Below are positions 48,788 through 57,415 of a DNA stretch of 64,000 bases, piece by piece. Below the pieces are notes generated by a model, which worked only from the letters and a program-made list of their open reading frames with translations, was not told the origin of the DNA and made no database searches. Both the position numbers and the translations under genes were made by a program. Origin of the DNA: Halostella salina. GTDB taxonomy: Archaea > Halobacteriota > Halobacteria > Halobacteriales > Natronoarchaeaceae. The stretch's first letter is position 1; each line of letters opens with the position of its first letter. The stretch spans positions 443,654-507,653 of the forward strand of contig NZ_RCIH01000002.1 of NCBI RefSeq assembly GCF_003675855.1. The letters run 5' to 3'.

Positions 48788-49882
48788 ATGGACGACAGGA
48801 TCAGGCGACACGCCGAGATACTGGTCGACCACTGTACCGAGATCACCGCCGATGACAACGTCTTGATCCGCGCGCCGACGCCGGCCGAGGACCTGGTCGT
48901 CGCGCTGTACGAGCGGATCGGCGAGGTCGGTGCGCGGCCGTCGCTCTCCTGGAGCAACTCCCGCGCCGGTCGGGCGTACGCCCGGGCGATGGACGCCGAG
49001 GACTTCCGGCTCAACGACGCCCGTCTCGCGGCGATGGAGGAGACGGATGTGGTGATCCTGATAGCGGGGTCGACCAACGCGGCCGAGACGAGCGACGTGG
49101 CCCCGGAGAAGTCGGCGGCATCGAGTCGGGCGAGTGGCCCGATCCTGCAGGAACGACTCGACAAACGGTGGGTGATCACCCAGCACCCGACGCCGGCCGA
49201 CGCACAGCAGGCCGAGATGAGCACCGAGGGGTGGGAGCAGTTCGTGTACGACGCCATCAACCGCGACTGGGACGCACAGCGCGAGTTCCAGGCGAACATG
49301 GTCGAACTGCTGGACCCCGCCGACGAGGTGCGGATCGTCGCCGGCGATGACACGGACGTGACCCTCTCGGTCGACGGGATGGACGCCGCCAACGACTACG
49401 CGAAACAGAACCTTCCGGGCGGCGAGGCGTTCACGTCGCCGGTGCCGGACGGCGTCGACGGCGAGGTGACGTTCGATATGCCGGTGATGCGTAACGGCCG
49501 CGAGGTCGAGGGGGCGTCCCTGCGGTTCGAGGACGGCGAGGTCGTCGACCACAGCGCCGGGAAGAACGAGGACGTGCTCACGAGCATCCTCGACACCGAC
49601 GACGGTGCGCGCCGCGTCGGCGAACTCGGGATCGGCATGAACCGCGGCATCGACGAGTTCTCCTACAACATGCTGTTCGACGAGAAGATGGGCGACACGG
49701 TCCACCTCGCGCTCGGCAAGGCCATCGAGGAGTGCGTGCCCGAGGACCGCGAGTTCAACGAGAGCGACACTCACGTCGACATGCTCGTGGACATGAGCGA
49801 GGACTCGCGGATCGAGGTCGACGGCGAGGTGGTGCAGCGGAACGGGACGTTCCGGTTCGAGGACGGCTTCGAGAGCGAGTGA
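48788..49882 (+). CDS. M29-family aminopeptidase
   Basis: A 364-residue metallopeptidase of the thermophilic M29/AmpS type: DDRIRRHAEILVDHCTEITA, VLIRAPTPAEDLVVALYE, ARPSLSWSNSRAGRAYA at the N-terminus; GEAFTSPVPDGVDGEVTFD, GKNEDVLTSILDTDDGARR, LGIGMNRGIDEF and a DMLVDMSED end, where the metal ligands Glu and His of the family reside. It releases N-terminal amino acids with two metal ions. The ATG at 48788 is used. Confidence 0.9.
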   Translation: MDDRIRRHAEILVDHCTEITADDNVLIRAPTPAEDLVVALYERIGEVGARPSLSWSNSRAGRAYARAMDAEDFRLNDARLAAMEETDVVILIAGSTNAAETSDVAPEKSAASSRASGPILQERLDKRWVITQHPTPADAQQAEMSTEGWEQFVYDAINRDWDAQREFQANMVELLDPADEVRIVAGDDTDVTLSVDGMDAANDYAKQNLPGGEAFTSPVPDGVDGEVTFDMPVMRNGREVEGASLRFEDGEVVDHSAGKNEDVLTSILDTDDGARRVGELGIGMNRGIDEFSYNMLFDEKMGDTVHLALGKAIEECVPEDREFNESDTHVDMLVDMSEDSRIEVDGEVVQRNGTFRFEDGFESE

Positions 49883-49897
49883 CTGGCGGCGCGGTCG

Positions 49898-50176
49898 TCA
49901 CTCCCGCACGTCTAACCGTCCCTCGGCGGCGGTAGCGGCTTCCCGCCACCAGACGAGTTCGAACTCGATGCTCTGCTTTGCCTCCGTATCCCCCTGTGAC
50001 CAGTCTGACTCGCCTTCGAGTTTGAACGTCACGGGCTCGGCCGGATCCAGTCGGACCGTACTTCCGCCGAGGTCGAGCGTCACATCCCCACCGCCGTCGA
50101 GCTGGTCGGCCAGGTCACGGAGGTAGGTAGCGACCTCCGCCCGCGTCTTCTGCTCTTCGGTTTCGAGTTCCCCCAT
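49898..50176 (-). CDS. amphi-Trp domain protein
   Basis: A 92-residue acidic protein with the amphi-Trp domain layout: EEQKTRAEVATYLRDLADQL (N-terminal helix), GGGDVTLDLGGSTVRLDPAE, VTFKLEGESDW and EFELVWWREAATAAEG with the paired Trp. The domain is common in haloarchaea; its exact role is not known. It converges with the aminopeptidase gene. The ATG at 50176 is chosen; upstream sequence in this frame is unlike haloarchaeal protein. Confidence 0.8.
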   Translation of the reverse strand: MGELETEEQKTRAEVATYLRDLADQLDGGGDVTLDLGGSTVRLDPAEPVTFKLEGESDWSQGDTEAKQSIEFELVWWREAATAAEGRLDVRE

Positions 50177-50335
50177 AGCTTCGAGCCCGACGGCTACGGG
50201 AATAAATCCGGGGACCTCGATGCCGCTTGACCGGTCGGCGACCCGGAACGTCCCGTATGACGATTGCAGTCGATCCGTCCGACCCGAGCGACGGCACCGC
50301 AGTATTGACCGCTCGGTCGTCGACGATAGCACCCA

Positions 50336-50406
50336 GGCGGCCGGGCGGACGGCGAGGCCCCGTCACGGGCCGAGCCGTCCAACCCGGGGAAGGGTAGGCG
50401 GTCGGC
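50336..50406. repeat. dispersed intergenic repeat, copy 2
   Basis: Partner of 48651-48722, about 1.7 kb away. It is followed at once by a cluster of hairpins (50417-50520). Confidence 0.7.
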
Positions 50407-50416
50407 GGTCGAGCAT

Positions 50417-50520
50417 ACGGCGGCTTTGCCGCCGTTTCACCGCCGGAGCGGGACGGAGTCCCGCGGAGGCGGCCTTTTTGATCGACATTTTTGCCGGGAG
50501 GGGTGCGCCGCAGGCGCACC
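50417..50520. terminator. three perfect triloop hairpins downstream of the ABC exporter
   Basis: ACGGCGGC-TTT-GCCGCCGT (50417-50435), GCGGGAC-GGA-GTCCCGC (50448-50464) and GGTGCGCC-GCA-GGCGCACC (50502-50520), all perfect with 3-nt loops, with T-runs between (CCTTTTTG near 50473 and ATTTTTG near 50487) and A-run/T-run GGGAAAAAGG at 50525-50534. They lie just past the stop of the minus-strand permease gene and may end that transcript. Confidence 0.5.
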
Positions 50521-50541
50521 CGACCGGGAAAAAGGTCGTCG

Positions 50542-51774
50542 CTATTCGTACCGCAGCGCCTCGATAGGATCGGTCCGCGCGGCCCGCCACGCCGGGTAGA
50601 GGCCGGCGGCGATCCCGACGAGGACGCCGACGGCGACGGCGACCGCGAACCACTCGAAGGGGTAGGTCAGCGGCAGGTCCGCGTACTCGGTGACGGCCCA
50701 GCCGCCGGCCGCGCCGAGCAGGACGCCGCCGACAGCGCCCATGACGCCGAGGATGACCGCCTCGGTCAGGAACAGCGTCAGCACGTCGCGGTTCTGCGCG
50801 CCGACGGCCTTCATGATCCCGATTTCGCGGGTGCGCTCGGTGACGCTGACGAGCATGATGTTGGCGATGCCGATCGCGCCGACGATCAGCGAGATGACGG
50901 CGATGCCGGTGACGAAGCTGGTGAGCTGGTCCAGCACGGTCCGGAGCTGGTCGAGCAGTTCCTCGCTGGTCTGGAGCGTGAGTTCGAGGTCCTCGCCGAG
51001 GAACTCGCTGGCGTCCGAGGCGTTGCTCTCCAGATAGGTGCGGGTCCCCTCGCGGGCCTCGTCGACGCTGTCGACGCCTGTGGCCCGGACGGCGATGGAG
51101 TAGTACCGGACCGCATCGTCGCCCGACAGCGAGGTGTAGTACGGGTCCGCGGGGAGGTAGACGCGCGGCTCGTTGCCGAAGCCCTCGAACGGGCTCTGCC
51201 CCTCGGAGGTCGCGAGCACCCCGACGACCGTCGCGTTCTGCCGGCCCAGCCCCGGCACGGTGACGCCGATCTCGTCGCCGACCGAGACGTTGCGGTCGAA
51301 CCGCTCGGCCATCGCGGGGTTGATGACGACCTCGCGCTCGCCCTCGGTGAAGCGTTCGCCCTCGCCGATGTCCGCCGGGTCCAGATACGCCGCGCCGGTG
51401 GCGTACACGCCCTGTCTGAGCGGGACCGTCTCGTTGCCGTGGGCGACCGACTCGGTGGGCACCGGCGACCACGGGAACGCGGCCTCGACGCCGTCGACCT
51501 CGTTCAGGCGCTCCACGTCCCGCGGGGTAAAGACGAGTTCCGCGCCCTGGCCGGGACCGCCCTCCTGATCCGGTGGGCTGGCCCAGACGTAGACGGTGCT
51601 CGCATCCTCCGCGCCGACCTCGCCGAGGATCCCCGCGGAGAGCGAGACGCCGAGCGTGACGAACGTGATGACGGCGGCGACGCCGATGACGACGCCGAGC
51701 GTCGTCAGCGCCGACCGGAGCTTGTGGCCGCGGATCGACCGCCAGGCGAGGCGGAGGCTCTCCCGGAGCCTCAT
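50542..51774 (-). CDS. MacB/FtsX-type ABC exporter permease
   Basis: A 410-residue membrane protein: one N-terminal helix ([20 protein letters not shown]), a large extracellular MacB-PCD domain (about 45-280) and three C-terminal helices of the FtsX domain with [20 protein letters not shown] and a [18 protein letters not shown] end. Such permeases move lipids, peptides or lipoproteins across or from the membrane. The last four bases of the ATPase gene overlap its start (ATGA), so both subunits are co-translated. Confidence 0.9.
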   Translation of the reverse strand: MRLRESLRLAWRSIRGHKLRSALTTLGVVIGVAAVITFVTLGVSLSAGILGEVGAEDASTVYVWASPPDQEGGPGQGAELVFTPRDVERLNEVDGVEAAFPWSPVPTESVAHGNETVPLRQGVYATGAAYLDPADIGEGERFTEGEREVVINPAMAERFDRNVSVGDEIGVTVPGLGRQNATVVGVLATSEGQSPFEGFGNEPRVYLPADPYYTSLSGDDAVRYYSIAVRATGVDSVDEAREGTRTYLESNASDASEFLGEDLELTLQTSEELLDQLRTVLDQLTSFVTGIAVISLIVGAIGIANIMLVSVTERTREIGIMKAVGAQNRDVLTLFLTEAVILGVMGAVGGVLLGAAGGWAVTEYADLPLTYPFEWFAVAVAVGVLVGIAAGLYPAWRAARTDPIEALRYE

Positions 51775-52499
51775 CCCGCCACCTCGGCGTCGTCGACCGT
51801 TTCGACCCGTTCGATGCGGCCGTCGAGGAGGTGGACGATCCGCTCGGCGCGCTCGGCGATGTGGCGCTCGTGGGTGACGACCAGCAGGGTGTTGCCTTCC
51901 GCGTGGACCTCGTCCAGCAGGTCCATGATCGTCGCGCCGGTGTCCGTGTCGAGGTTCCCGGTCGGCTCGTCGGCGAGCACGAGCGTCGGCTCCGTGACGA
52001 GCGCGCGGGCGATGGCGACGCGCTGGCGCTGGCCGCCGGAGAGTTCGTTCGGCCGGTGGTCGCCCCGATCGCCGAGGCCGACCCGCTCCAGTATCGCCGC
52101 GGCCCGGCGCTCGCGCTCGGCGGCGGGGACGCCCTGGAAGATCAGCGGCATGGCGACGTTCTCCCGGGCGGTGAGCCGCGGCATGAGGTTGAACGTCTGG
52201 AACACGAAGCCGATCTCGTCGCCGCGCAGCGCGGTGCGCTCGCGGTCGGAGAGCGCGGTCACGTCGGTCCCGTCGACGCCGACGACGCCGTCGGTCGGCG
52301 TGTCGAGACAGCCGACGAGGTTCATCAGCGTGCTCTTGCCCGAGCCGCTCGGGCCCATGACGGCGGTGTAGGAGCCGCGGGGCAGCTCCAGGTCGACGCC
52401 GTCGAGCGCGTGGACCGGCTCGCCGATGCGGTACGTCTTGCGCACGCCCGAAAGGGAGATGGCGGGGTCGGCTGCCGTGACGGCGGGGTCGTCGGCCAT
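51771..52499 (-). CDS. MacB/LolD-type ABC exporter ATPase
   Basis: A 242-residue ATP-binding subunit: Walker [16 protein letters not shown]-loop [14 protein letters not shown], signature [15 protein letters not shown], Walker [14 protein letters not shown] and H-loop VVTHERHI. The [11 protein letters not shown] segment places it in the LolD/MacB/FtsE group. It energises the permease gene overlapping it by 4 nt. No third subunit is seen nearby. Confidence 0.93.
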   Translation of the reverse strand: MADDPAVTAADPAISLSGVRKTYRIGEPVHALDGVDLELPRGSYTAVMGPSGSGKSTLMNLVGCLDTPTDGVVGVDGTDVTALSDRERTALRGDEIGFVFQTFNLMPRLTARENVAMPLIFQGVPAAERERRAAAILERVGLGDRGDHRPNELSGGQRQRVAIARALVTEPTLVLADEPTGNLDTDTGATIMDLLDEVHAEGNTLLVVTHERHIAERAERIVHLLDGRIERVETVDDAEVAG

Positions 52500-52613
52500 G
52501 CACGCGCTAGGGCCGGATCGGGCAAAAGGGTGACCCGGTTGCGGCGCGGTGTCGGTTCCCCGCACCGCCGCCGTCGCCGGGGCTTTTTCTCCCTGCGGCG
52601 CGGGGTCGTCGGT

Positions 52614-53300
52614 ATGAAGCAACGCGGCGGGTCGACGGCGGCGAAGCGCAGGGCGGGCGAGCGGGCGGCCGAGGTGGTCGCGGACGGCATGGTCGTCGGG
52701 CTGGGCACCGGGAGCACGGCCGCACACGCGATCCGGGCCATCGGCGAGGCGGTCGACGCCGGGCTGGACGTTCGGGGCGTCCCGACCTCGTTTCAGTCGC
52801 GCCAGCTCGCCATCGACGCCGGCATCCCGCTGGTCGGGCTGGACGAGGTCGAGACGGTCGACCTCGCCATCGACGGCGCGGACCAGTTCGCCGGCGGGGA
52901 TCTGGTGAAAGGCGGCGGCGCGGCTCACGCCCGCGAGAAGGTGGTCGACGCGACGGCCGACCGGTTCGTGGTCGTCGCCGACCCGTCGAAGGCGGCGGAG
53001 CGGCTCGACCACCCCGTCCCCGTGGAGGTGCTGCCGGACGCGCGCTCGCTCGTCGCCGAGCGCGTGGACGAGTTCGGCGGCGACCCGACGCTCCGGGCGG
53101 CCGAGGGGAAGGACGGCCCGGTCGTCACCGACAACGGCAACCTCGTGCTGGACTGTGCGTTCGGCGCGATCGACGACCCCGGCGGACTAGCCGGACGGCT
53201 GTCGGCGGTACCGGGCGTCGTCGCGCACGGGCTGTTCGTCGGGATGGCGGACGAGATACTCGTCGGTCACGGTGACGGCGTCGACGCAAAAAATCCCTGA
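52614..53300 (+). CDS. rpiA: ribose-5-phosphate isomerase A
   Basis: A 228-residue enzyme converting ribulose 5-phosphate and ribose 5-phosphate. Typical motifs: [14 protein letters not shown] (phosphate loop), [25 protein letters not shown] and [14 protein letters not shown] with the catalytic Glu/Lys, DNGNLVLDC near the C-terminus. It is divergent from the ABC exporter and supplies pentose phosphate for nucleotides. Confidence 0.95.
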   Translation: MKQRGGSTAAKRRAGERAAEVVADGMVVGLGTGSTAAHAIRAIGEAVDAGLDVRGVPTSFQSRQLAIDAGIPLVGLDEVETVDLAIDGADQFAGGDLVKGGGAAHAREKVVDATADRFVVVADPSKAAERLDHPVPVEVLPDARSLVAERVDEFGGDPTLRAAEGKDGPVVTDNGNLVLDCAFGAIDDPGGLAGRLSAVPGVVAHGLFVGMADEILVGHGDGVDAKNP

Positions 53301-53337
53301 ACGGTGGAACCGGTCAGGTTCGAAGCGGAAGGCCTGC

Positions 53338-53505
53338 TTACAGGTCGCGCGGCTGGACCGTCTTCCGGTCGTTGGCCTCGGCTCGCTCGGCGGCGTCGGC
53401 GAGGAGCTCGTCGACCTCCTCGTCGAGGGCCTCGTAGAAGTCGGAGGCAACGTTCTTGTCGTCGAGCGCTTCCTTGACGGCTGCTTTGACAATGAGGTCT
53501 GCCAT
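53338..53505 (-). CDS. DUF1931 histone-fold protein
   Basis: A 55-residue protein: ADLIVKAAVKEALDDKNVAS, EALDEEVDELLADAAERAEAN and DRKTVQPRDL, a single histone-fold-like unit of the DUF1931 group known from haloarchaea. A TATA box (minus-strand TTATAA, 53531-53536) lies 28 nt upstream, giving a leaderless transcript and confirming the start. Whether these proteins bind DNA like histones is unsettled. Confidence 0.85.
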   Translation of the reverse strand: MADLIVKAAVKEALDDKNVASDFYEALDEEVDELLADAAERAEANDRKTVQPRDL

Positions 53506-53530
53506 ACGAACGGGAGTTGCCCGGCACCCT

Positions 53531-53536
53531 TTATAA
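53531..53536 (-). promoter_or_regulatory. TATA box of the DUF1931 gene
   Basis: TTATAA in minus-strand CCTTATAAAGG, centred 28 nt before the ATG. Confidence 0.65.
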
Positions 53537-53664
53537 GGTTTCTCAAATCGCCCGGGAAGCGGGCCTGAGTCGGGCGTACAGCGTGGGATCGGTTCGCAGA
53601 CCCGGCGGAGTGTGTCGCGCCGGGGGAGCGACAGGCAGGAGTGGATCGGGCGCTGACGGGGGGT

Positions 53665-54426
53665 ATGCGCGACATACTGGAGGCCGTCGCGGCCGGCGAC
53701 CTGACGCCGGCACAGGCCGAGGCCGAACTGCGGGGCTACGCGACCGGCGAGGCGGGGCGGTTCGACGCCGCCCGCGAACAGCGAAGCGGCGTGCCCGAGG
53801 CGGTGTACGGCGAGGGGAAGACGCCCGACGAGGTGGCCGAACTCGTCGCCACCGCCGTCGAGACGACGGGACGGGGGATCGCGACCCGCGTCGACGACGC
53901 CGCGGTGGCGGCGGTCCGCGAGCGGGTCGCGGACGAACATCTCGATGCGACCGTCGACCACCGCGAGCGCTCGCGGGTGCTGATCGTCCGCGCCGACGAC
54001 TTCGAGCCGCCGGACCTCGATGCGACCGTGGGGGTCGTGACGGGCGGCACCGCCGACGCCGGGCCGGCAGGGGAAGCCGAAGCCATCGCCGCGGCGATGG
54101 GTGCGACCGTCGAACGGGTCCACGACGTGGGCGTCGCCAGCATCGTCCGCCTGCTCGACCAGGTCGACGACCTCCGGGACCTGGACGTGCTGGTCGTCGC
54201 GGCCGGCCGCGAGGGCGCGCTGCCGACCGTCGTCGCCGGGCTGGTCGACACCCCCGTGATCGGGCTGCCGGTCGCCAGCGGCTACGGCCACGGCGGCGAC
54301 GGCGAAGCGGCGCTCTCCGGACTGCTCCAGTCCTGTACCGTCCTGTCCACGGTCAACGTCGACGCCGGCTTCGTCGCGGGGGCACAGGCCGGTCTCGTCG
54401 CCCGTGCCGTCGACGGGTCTAACTAA
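53665..54426 (+). CDS. larB: LarB, nickel-pincer cofactor biosynthesis carboxylase/hydrolase
   Basis: A 253-residue protein related to PurE/AIR carboxylase: the N-terminal helical part (DILEAVAAGDLTPAQAEAEL, EAVYGEGKTPDEVAELV) and C-terminal PurE-like domain with VGVVTGGTADAGPAGEAEAI, GATVERVHDVGVASIVRLLD and LPVASGYGHGGDGEAALSGL. LarB carboxylates nicotinic acid adenine dinucleotide in making the nickel-pincer cofactor. Its partner LarE is encoded at 41392-42276; LarC and racemase are not in the window. Confidence 0.9.
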   Translation: MRDILEAVAAGDLTPAQAEAELRGYATGEAGRFDAAREQRSGVPEAVYGEGKTPDEVAELVATAVETTGRGIATRVDDAAVAAVRERVADEHLDATVDHRERSRVLIVRADDFEPPDLDATVGVVTGGTADAGPAGEAEAIAAAMGATVERVHDVGVASIVRLLDQVDDLRDLDVLVVAAGREGALPTVVAGLVDTPVIGLPVASGYGHGGDGEAALSGLLQSCTVLSTVNVDAGFVAGAQAGLVARAVDGSN

Positions 54427-54600
54427 ATCGGAAAATAACACCGCTGTCTCTCCGAGTAATACTCCGGATACCAGTGGTATAATTCTCGAAACCCCAATTC
54501 AATTTCCCGAACTCCGAAATCGGGTCCAATTTTGGAAAGAATATAAACCGTAGCAGGCCGTACTCAAAAACGCCGGCATCAGACGTGCCGGACGACAACA

Positions 54601-54750
54601 ATGCCCACGTGTGACCACTGCGACGCACACGTCTCCGAGCGGTTCGCGCGTGTGTTCGCAGACGAGCACGGGCGCATCTTCGCCTGTCCAGGCTGTTCGG
54701 CGAACGCAGGAATCGCCGAGGCCGCCCGACAGCGCGCCCGGGGCTCGTGA
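54601..54750 (+). CDS. small zinc-finger protein (DUF7563-like)
   Basis: A 49-residue protein with CDHC (residues 4-7) and CPGC (about 29-32) knuckles in [18 protein letters not shown] and [20 protein letters not shown]. Small haloarchaeal zinc-ribbon proteins of this layout are abundant; I recall the family number DUF7563. A TATAAA (54542-54547) lies 54 nt upstream, giving a leader of about 30 nt. Confidence 0.75.
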   Translation: MPTCDHCDAHVSERFARVFADEHGRIFACPGCSANAGIAEAARQRARGS

Positions 54751-54836
54751 GACCACTGAGACAGTCAGCGGACGACCACCACGCGAAGCCTTTCTCTATC
54801 ACGCCGTTTTTGCCCGGCGACGACGACTCCCCACCA

Positions 54837-55076
54837 GTGACACATCACGTGTACGTCGTCGAGTGCGCCGACGGCACGCTCTACACCGGCTACACGACCG
54901 ACGTGGAGCGGCGCGTCGCCGAACACGACGCCGGCGAGGGCGCGAAGTACACCAGGGGCCGGACGCCGGTCGAACTCGTCCACACCGAGTCATTCGACTC
55001 GAAGTCGGCGGCGATGTCCCGGGAACACGAGATCAAGTCGCTCTCGCGGGCCGCGAAGGAGCGGCTGGTCGAGTGA
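54837..55076 (+). CDS. GIY-YIG nuclease-domain protein
   Basis: A 79-residue protein starting with GTG ([20 protein letters not shown]): VYVV...YTGYT is the GIY-YIG pair, [20 protein letters not shown] follows with the catalytic Arg, then an [17 protein letters not shown] helix with the metal-binding Glu. Stand-alone GIY-YIG (UPF0213-type) proteins are widespread; substrate unknown. Upstream codons to 54747 are in frame but unlike the family. Confidence 0.88.
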   Translation: MTHHVYVVECADGTLYTGYTTDVERRVAEHDAGEGAKYTRGRTPVELVHTESFDSKSAAMSREHEIKSLSRAAKERLVE

Positions 55077-55112
55077 GGGGGGTTTTTTCGCCCTCGGCGG
55101 CGTTTGGCCGGT

Positions 55113-56492
55113 ATGGAGACGCCGATAACGTTCGGGACCGACGGGTGGCGGACGACCCTCTCGGAGTTCACCGACGCCCGCGTCCGGATGGTCGGGCAGG
55201 CCGTCGCGACGTACCTCGACGACGAGGGCCGGGGCACGGACCCGGTGGCGGTGGGGTACGACGCCCGTGAGAGCTCCCGCGGGTTCGCAGAGGAACTGGC
55301 CCGCGTGCTCGCCGCCAACGGCCACGACGTGCTGTTGCCCGAGCGCGACCGCCCGACGCCGCTGGTCGCCTGGGCCATCGTCGAGCGCGACCTGGCGGGC
55401 GCGCTGATGGTGACGGCCTCGCACAACCCGCCCGAGTACAACGGCGTGAAGTTCATCCCCGAGGACGGCGCGCCGGCCCTGCCCGAGGTCACCGACGCCA
55501 TCGAGGCCCGGCTCGCGGAGCCGGAGCCGCTCCCGGCCGACCAGCACGGGACCGTCCGGGAGGTCGACCTGGCGACGCCCCACGCCGACCACGCGCTCGA
55601 CCTGGTCGACGCGGACCTCGCGGACCTGACGGTCGCCTACGACGCGATCCACGGCAGCGGCCGCGGGACGACCGACGCGCTGCTGGAGCGGGCCGGCGCG
55701 ACCGTCGAACGCCTGCGCTGCGAGCGCGACCCCGACTTCGGCGGCGCGTCGCCCGAGCCGAGCGCGGAGCAGCTGACCGAGCTGGTCGACGCGGTCCAGA
55801 ACGGTGACGCCGACCTGGGGATCGCAAACGACGGCGACGCCGACCGGCTGGCGGTCGTCACGCCCGAGCGCGGCTTCCTCGACGAGAACCTGTTTTTCGC
55901 GGCGCTGTACGACTACCTCCTCGAAACCGACGCGGGGCCGGCCGTCCGGAGCGTCTCGACCACGTTCCTCATCGACCGCGTCGCCGAGGCCCACGGCGAG
56001 GAGGTGATCGAGACGCCGGTCGGCTTCAAGTGGGTCGCGGCGGCGATGGCCGACCACGACGCGCTGGTCGGCGGCGAGGAGAGCGGCGGCTTCACCGTCC
56101 GCGGCCACGTCCGGGAGAAGGACGGCGTGCTGACGGCGCTCTTGGCCGGGGCCGCCGCGGCCGCGGAGCCGTTCGACGACCGCGTCGACCGCCTGCTCGA
56201 CGCCCACGGCGAGATCTACCAGGGGAAAATAAGCGTCGACTGTCCCGACGCCGAGAAGGAACGCGTCGTCGCGGACCTGGAGGGAGTCATCCCCGACGAG
56301 GTCGCGGGCGCGGCCGTCGAGGACGTGGTCACCGTCGACGGGTTCAAGCTCCTGCTCGCGGACGGCTCGTGGACGCTCGTCCGGCCCAGCGGCACCGAGC
56401 CGAAGCTCCGCGTCTACGCCGAGGCCGACAGCGAGGCCCGCGTCGAGACGCTGCTCGCCGAGGGGCGCGAACTGGTCGAGCCGCTGGTCTGA
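55113..56492 (+). CDS. phosphohexomutase (phosphoglucomutase/phosphomannomutase type)
   Basis: A 459-residue alpha-D-phosphohexomutase: FGTDGWRTTLSEFTDARVRM, active-site TASHNPPEYNGVK, NDGDADRLAVVTPE metal loop, GGEESGGFTVRGH sugar loop and RPSGTEPKLRVYAE phosphate site. It is more like the glucose-type (PGM) members than the GlmM at 47271. It would feed glycogen, glycan or nucleotide-sugar synthesis. The ATG at 55113 is used. Confidence 0.92.
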   Translation: METPITFGTDGWRTTLSEFTDARVRMVGQAVATYLDDEGRGTDPVAVGYDARESSRGFAEELARVLAANGHDVLLPERDRPTPLVAWAIVERDLAGALMVTASHNPPEYNGVKFIPEDGAPALPEVTDAIEARLAEPEPLPADQHGTVREVDLATPHADHALDLVDADLADLTVAYDAIHGSGRGTTDALLERAGATVERLRCERDPDFGGASPEPSAEQLTELVDAVQNGDADLGIANDGDADRLAVVTPERGFLDENLFFAALYDYLLETDAGPAVRSVSTTFLIDRVAEAHGEEVIETPVGFKWVAAAMADHDALVGGEESGGFTVRGHVREKDGVLTALLAGAAAAAEPFDDRVDRLLDAHGEIYQGKISVDCPDAEKERVVADLEGVIPDEVAGAAVEDVVTVDGFKLLLADGSWTLVRPSGTEPKLRVYAEADSEARVETLLAEGRELVEPLV

Positions 56493-56529
56493 GCGACGGA
56501 GTTACCCGTACGCCGCCGGTAGGCGTCCC

Positions 56530-56718
56530 ATGGTCTCCCGCGACACGAAGGTGACTGCCGTGTTCGTCGTCCTCGGCGTGGCCGCCTGGCTGGCGACGGA
56601 CGCCGTCGCCGACGGCCCCTGGCCCTGGATCGTCCTGTTCGGCGTCGGCGTGCTGGTGCCGATGCTGGTCAACGACCGTCTCGACGCCCGAGCGGCCGGC
56701 GACGACGCGGACCGCTAG
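56530..56718 (+). CDS. small membrane protein
   Basis: A 62-residue protein with two hydrophobic segments (about 8-26 and 31-46) and an acidic tail (RLDARAAGDDADR). It lies 37 nt after the phosphohexomutase and its stop overlaps the convergent GNAT gene by 4 nt. The family is unknown. Confidence 0.65.
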   Translation: MVSRDTKVTAVFVVLGVAAWLATDAVADGPWPWIVLFGVGVLVPMLVNDRLDARAAGDDADR

Positions 56719-57125
56719 CGCGCCCCGCGAAGCCGCCCGTCATCCCCCGGTTCGATATCGAACCCCAGCGATTCGTAGAAGGGTCGCACGTCCGGGTCGA
56801 ACGCCGCGGTGAGCCGGTCGGTCTGCTCGGCGGCGGTCTCCACGAGCGCGGTGCCGACCCCCTGCCCCCGGCGGGACCGATTCACGGCGACGGCCGCGAC
56901 GTGCGCGCCGTGGTCACGCGGTTCGAGCACGAGCGCCCCGACGACCCGGTCCCCGGCGACGGCGACGAGCGCGTCGCCCCGGGCTATCGCGCCCGCCACG
57001 TCGCCCGGGTCGAGCATCGCCGCGTCGACCACCCGCCGGACGGCGACGCGTTCGTCGGGCCGGGCCTCGCGGACGACGACGCCGTCCGACTGACCGCCGT
57101 CCCGGCTCCCGTCGCCGTCGCTCAT
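56715..57125 (-). CDS. GNAT-family N-acetyltransferase
   Basis: A 136-residue acetyltransferase fold: REARPDERVAVRRVVDAAML at the N-terminus, DHGAHVAAVAVNRSRRGQGV (beta4-loop, acetyl-CoA site) with the Q/RxxGxG/A-type motif RRGQGVGTALVE, and AFYESLGF-like FYESLGFDIEPG near the end. The substrate cannot be named. It overlaps samp2 upstream by 4 nt (ATGA), so both are co-translated; the pairing with a modifier protein is conserved-looking but unexplained. Confidence 0.88.
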   Translation of the reverse strand: MSDGDGSRDGGQSDGVVVREARPDERVAVRRVVDAAMLDPGDVAGAIARGDALVAVAGDRVVGALVLEPRDHGAHVAAVAVNRSRRGQGVGTALVETAAEQTDRLTAAFDPDVRPFYESLGFDIEPGDDGRLRGAR

Positions 57126-57319
57126 CCCCCTTTGATCAGCCGCACCACGGTGACGCGCTCGGCCTCGACCGGCTGGTCCTCCGGGACGGGGCGTCCGTCC
57201 ACCATCGCCGTCGCCTCGTGCGGCGAGAGGTCGACCGCGGCGAGCAGGTCGGCGTACGTCGGGTCCTCGACGGACACCTCGTGGGTCCCCTCGCCCGCGA
57301 CCTCGACGGTGACGTTCAT
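57122..57319 (-). CDS. samp2: ubiquitin-like small archaeal modifier SAMP2
   Basis: A 65-residue beta-grasp protein: MNVTVEVAGEGTHEVSVED, YADLLAAVDLSPHEATAMV, DGRPVPEDQPVEAERVTVV and the di-glycine end RLIKGG. SAMP2 is conjugated to proteins through isopeptide bonds after activation by UbaA (E1) and also delivers sulfur for tRNA thiolation. The sequence closely follows Haloferax SAMP2 as I remember it. The start codon overlaps nothing upstream; its stop overlaps the GNAT gene start. Confidence 0.95.
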   Translation of the reverse strand: MNVTVEVAGEGTHEVSVEDPTYADLLAAVDLSPHEATAMVDGRPVPEDQPVEAERVTVVRLIKGG

Positions 57320-57415
57320 GGCGCGGGGTTGCCCGCCAGCGGGGGTAAGGCTGTCGTTGCGGCCACATCGACCCTGACCACAAACGGTACTACCCCGGAC
57401 TGTGTGCGCCCGGAT

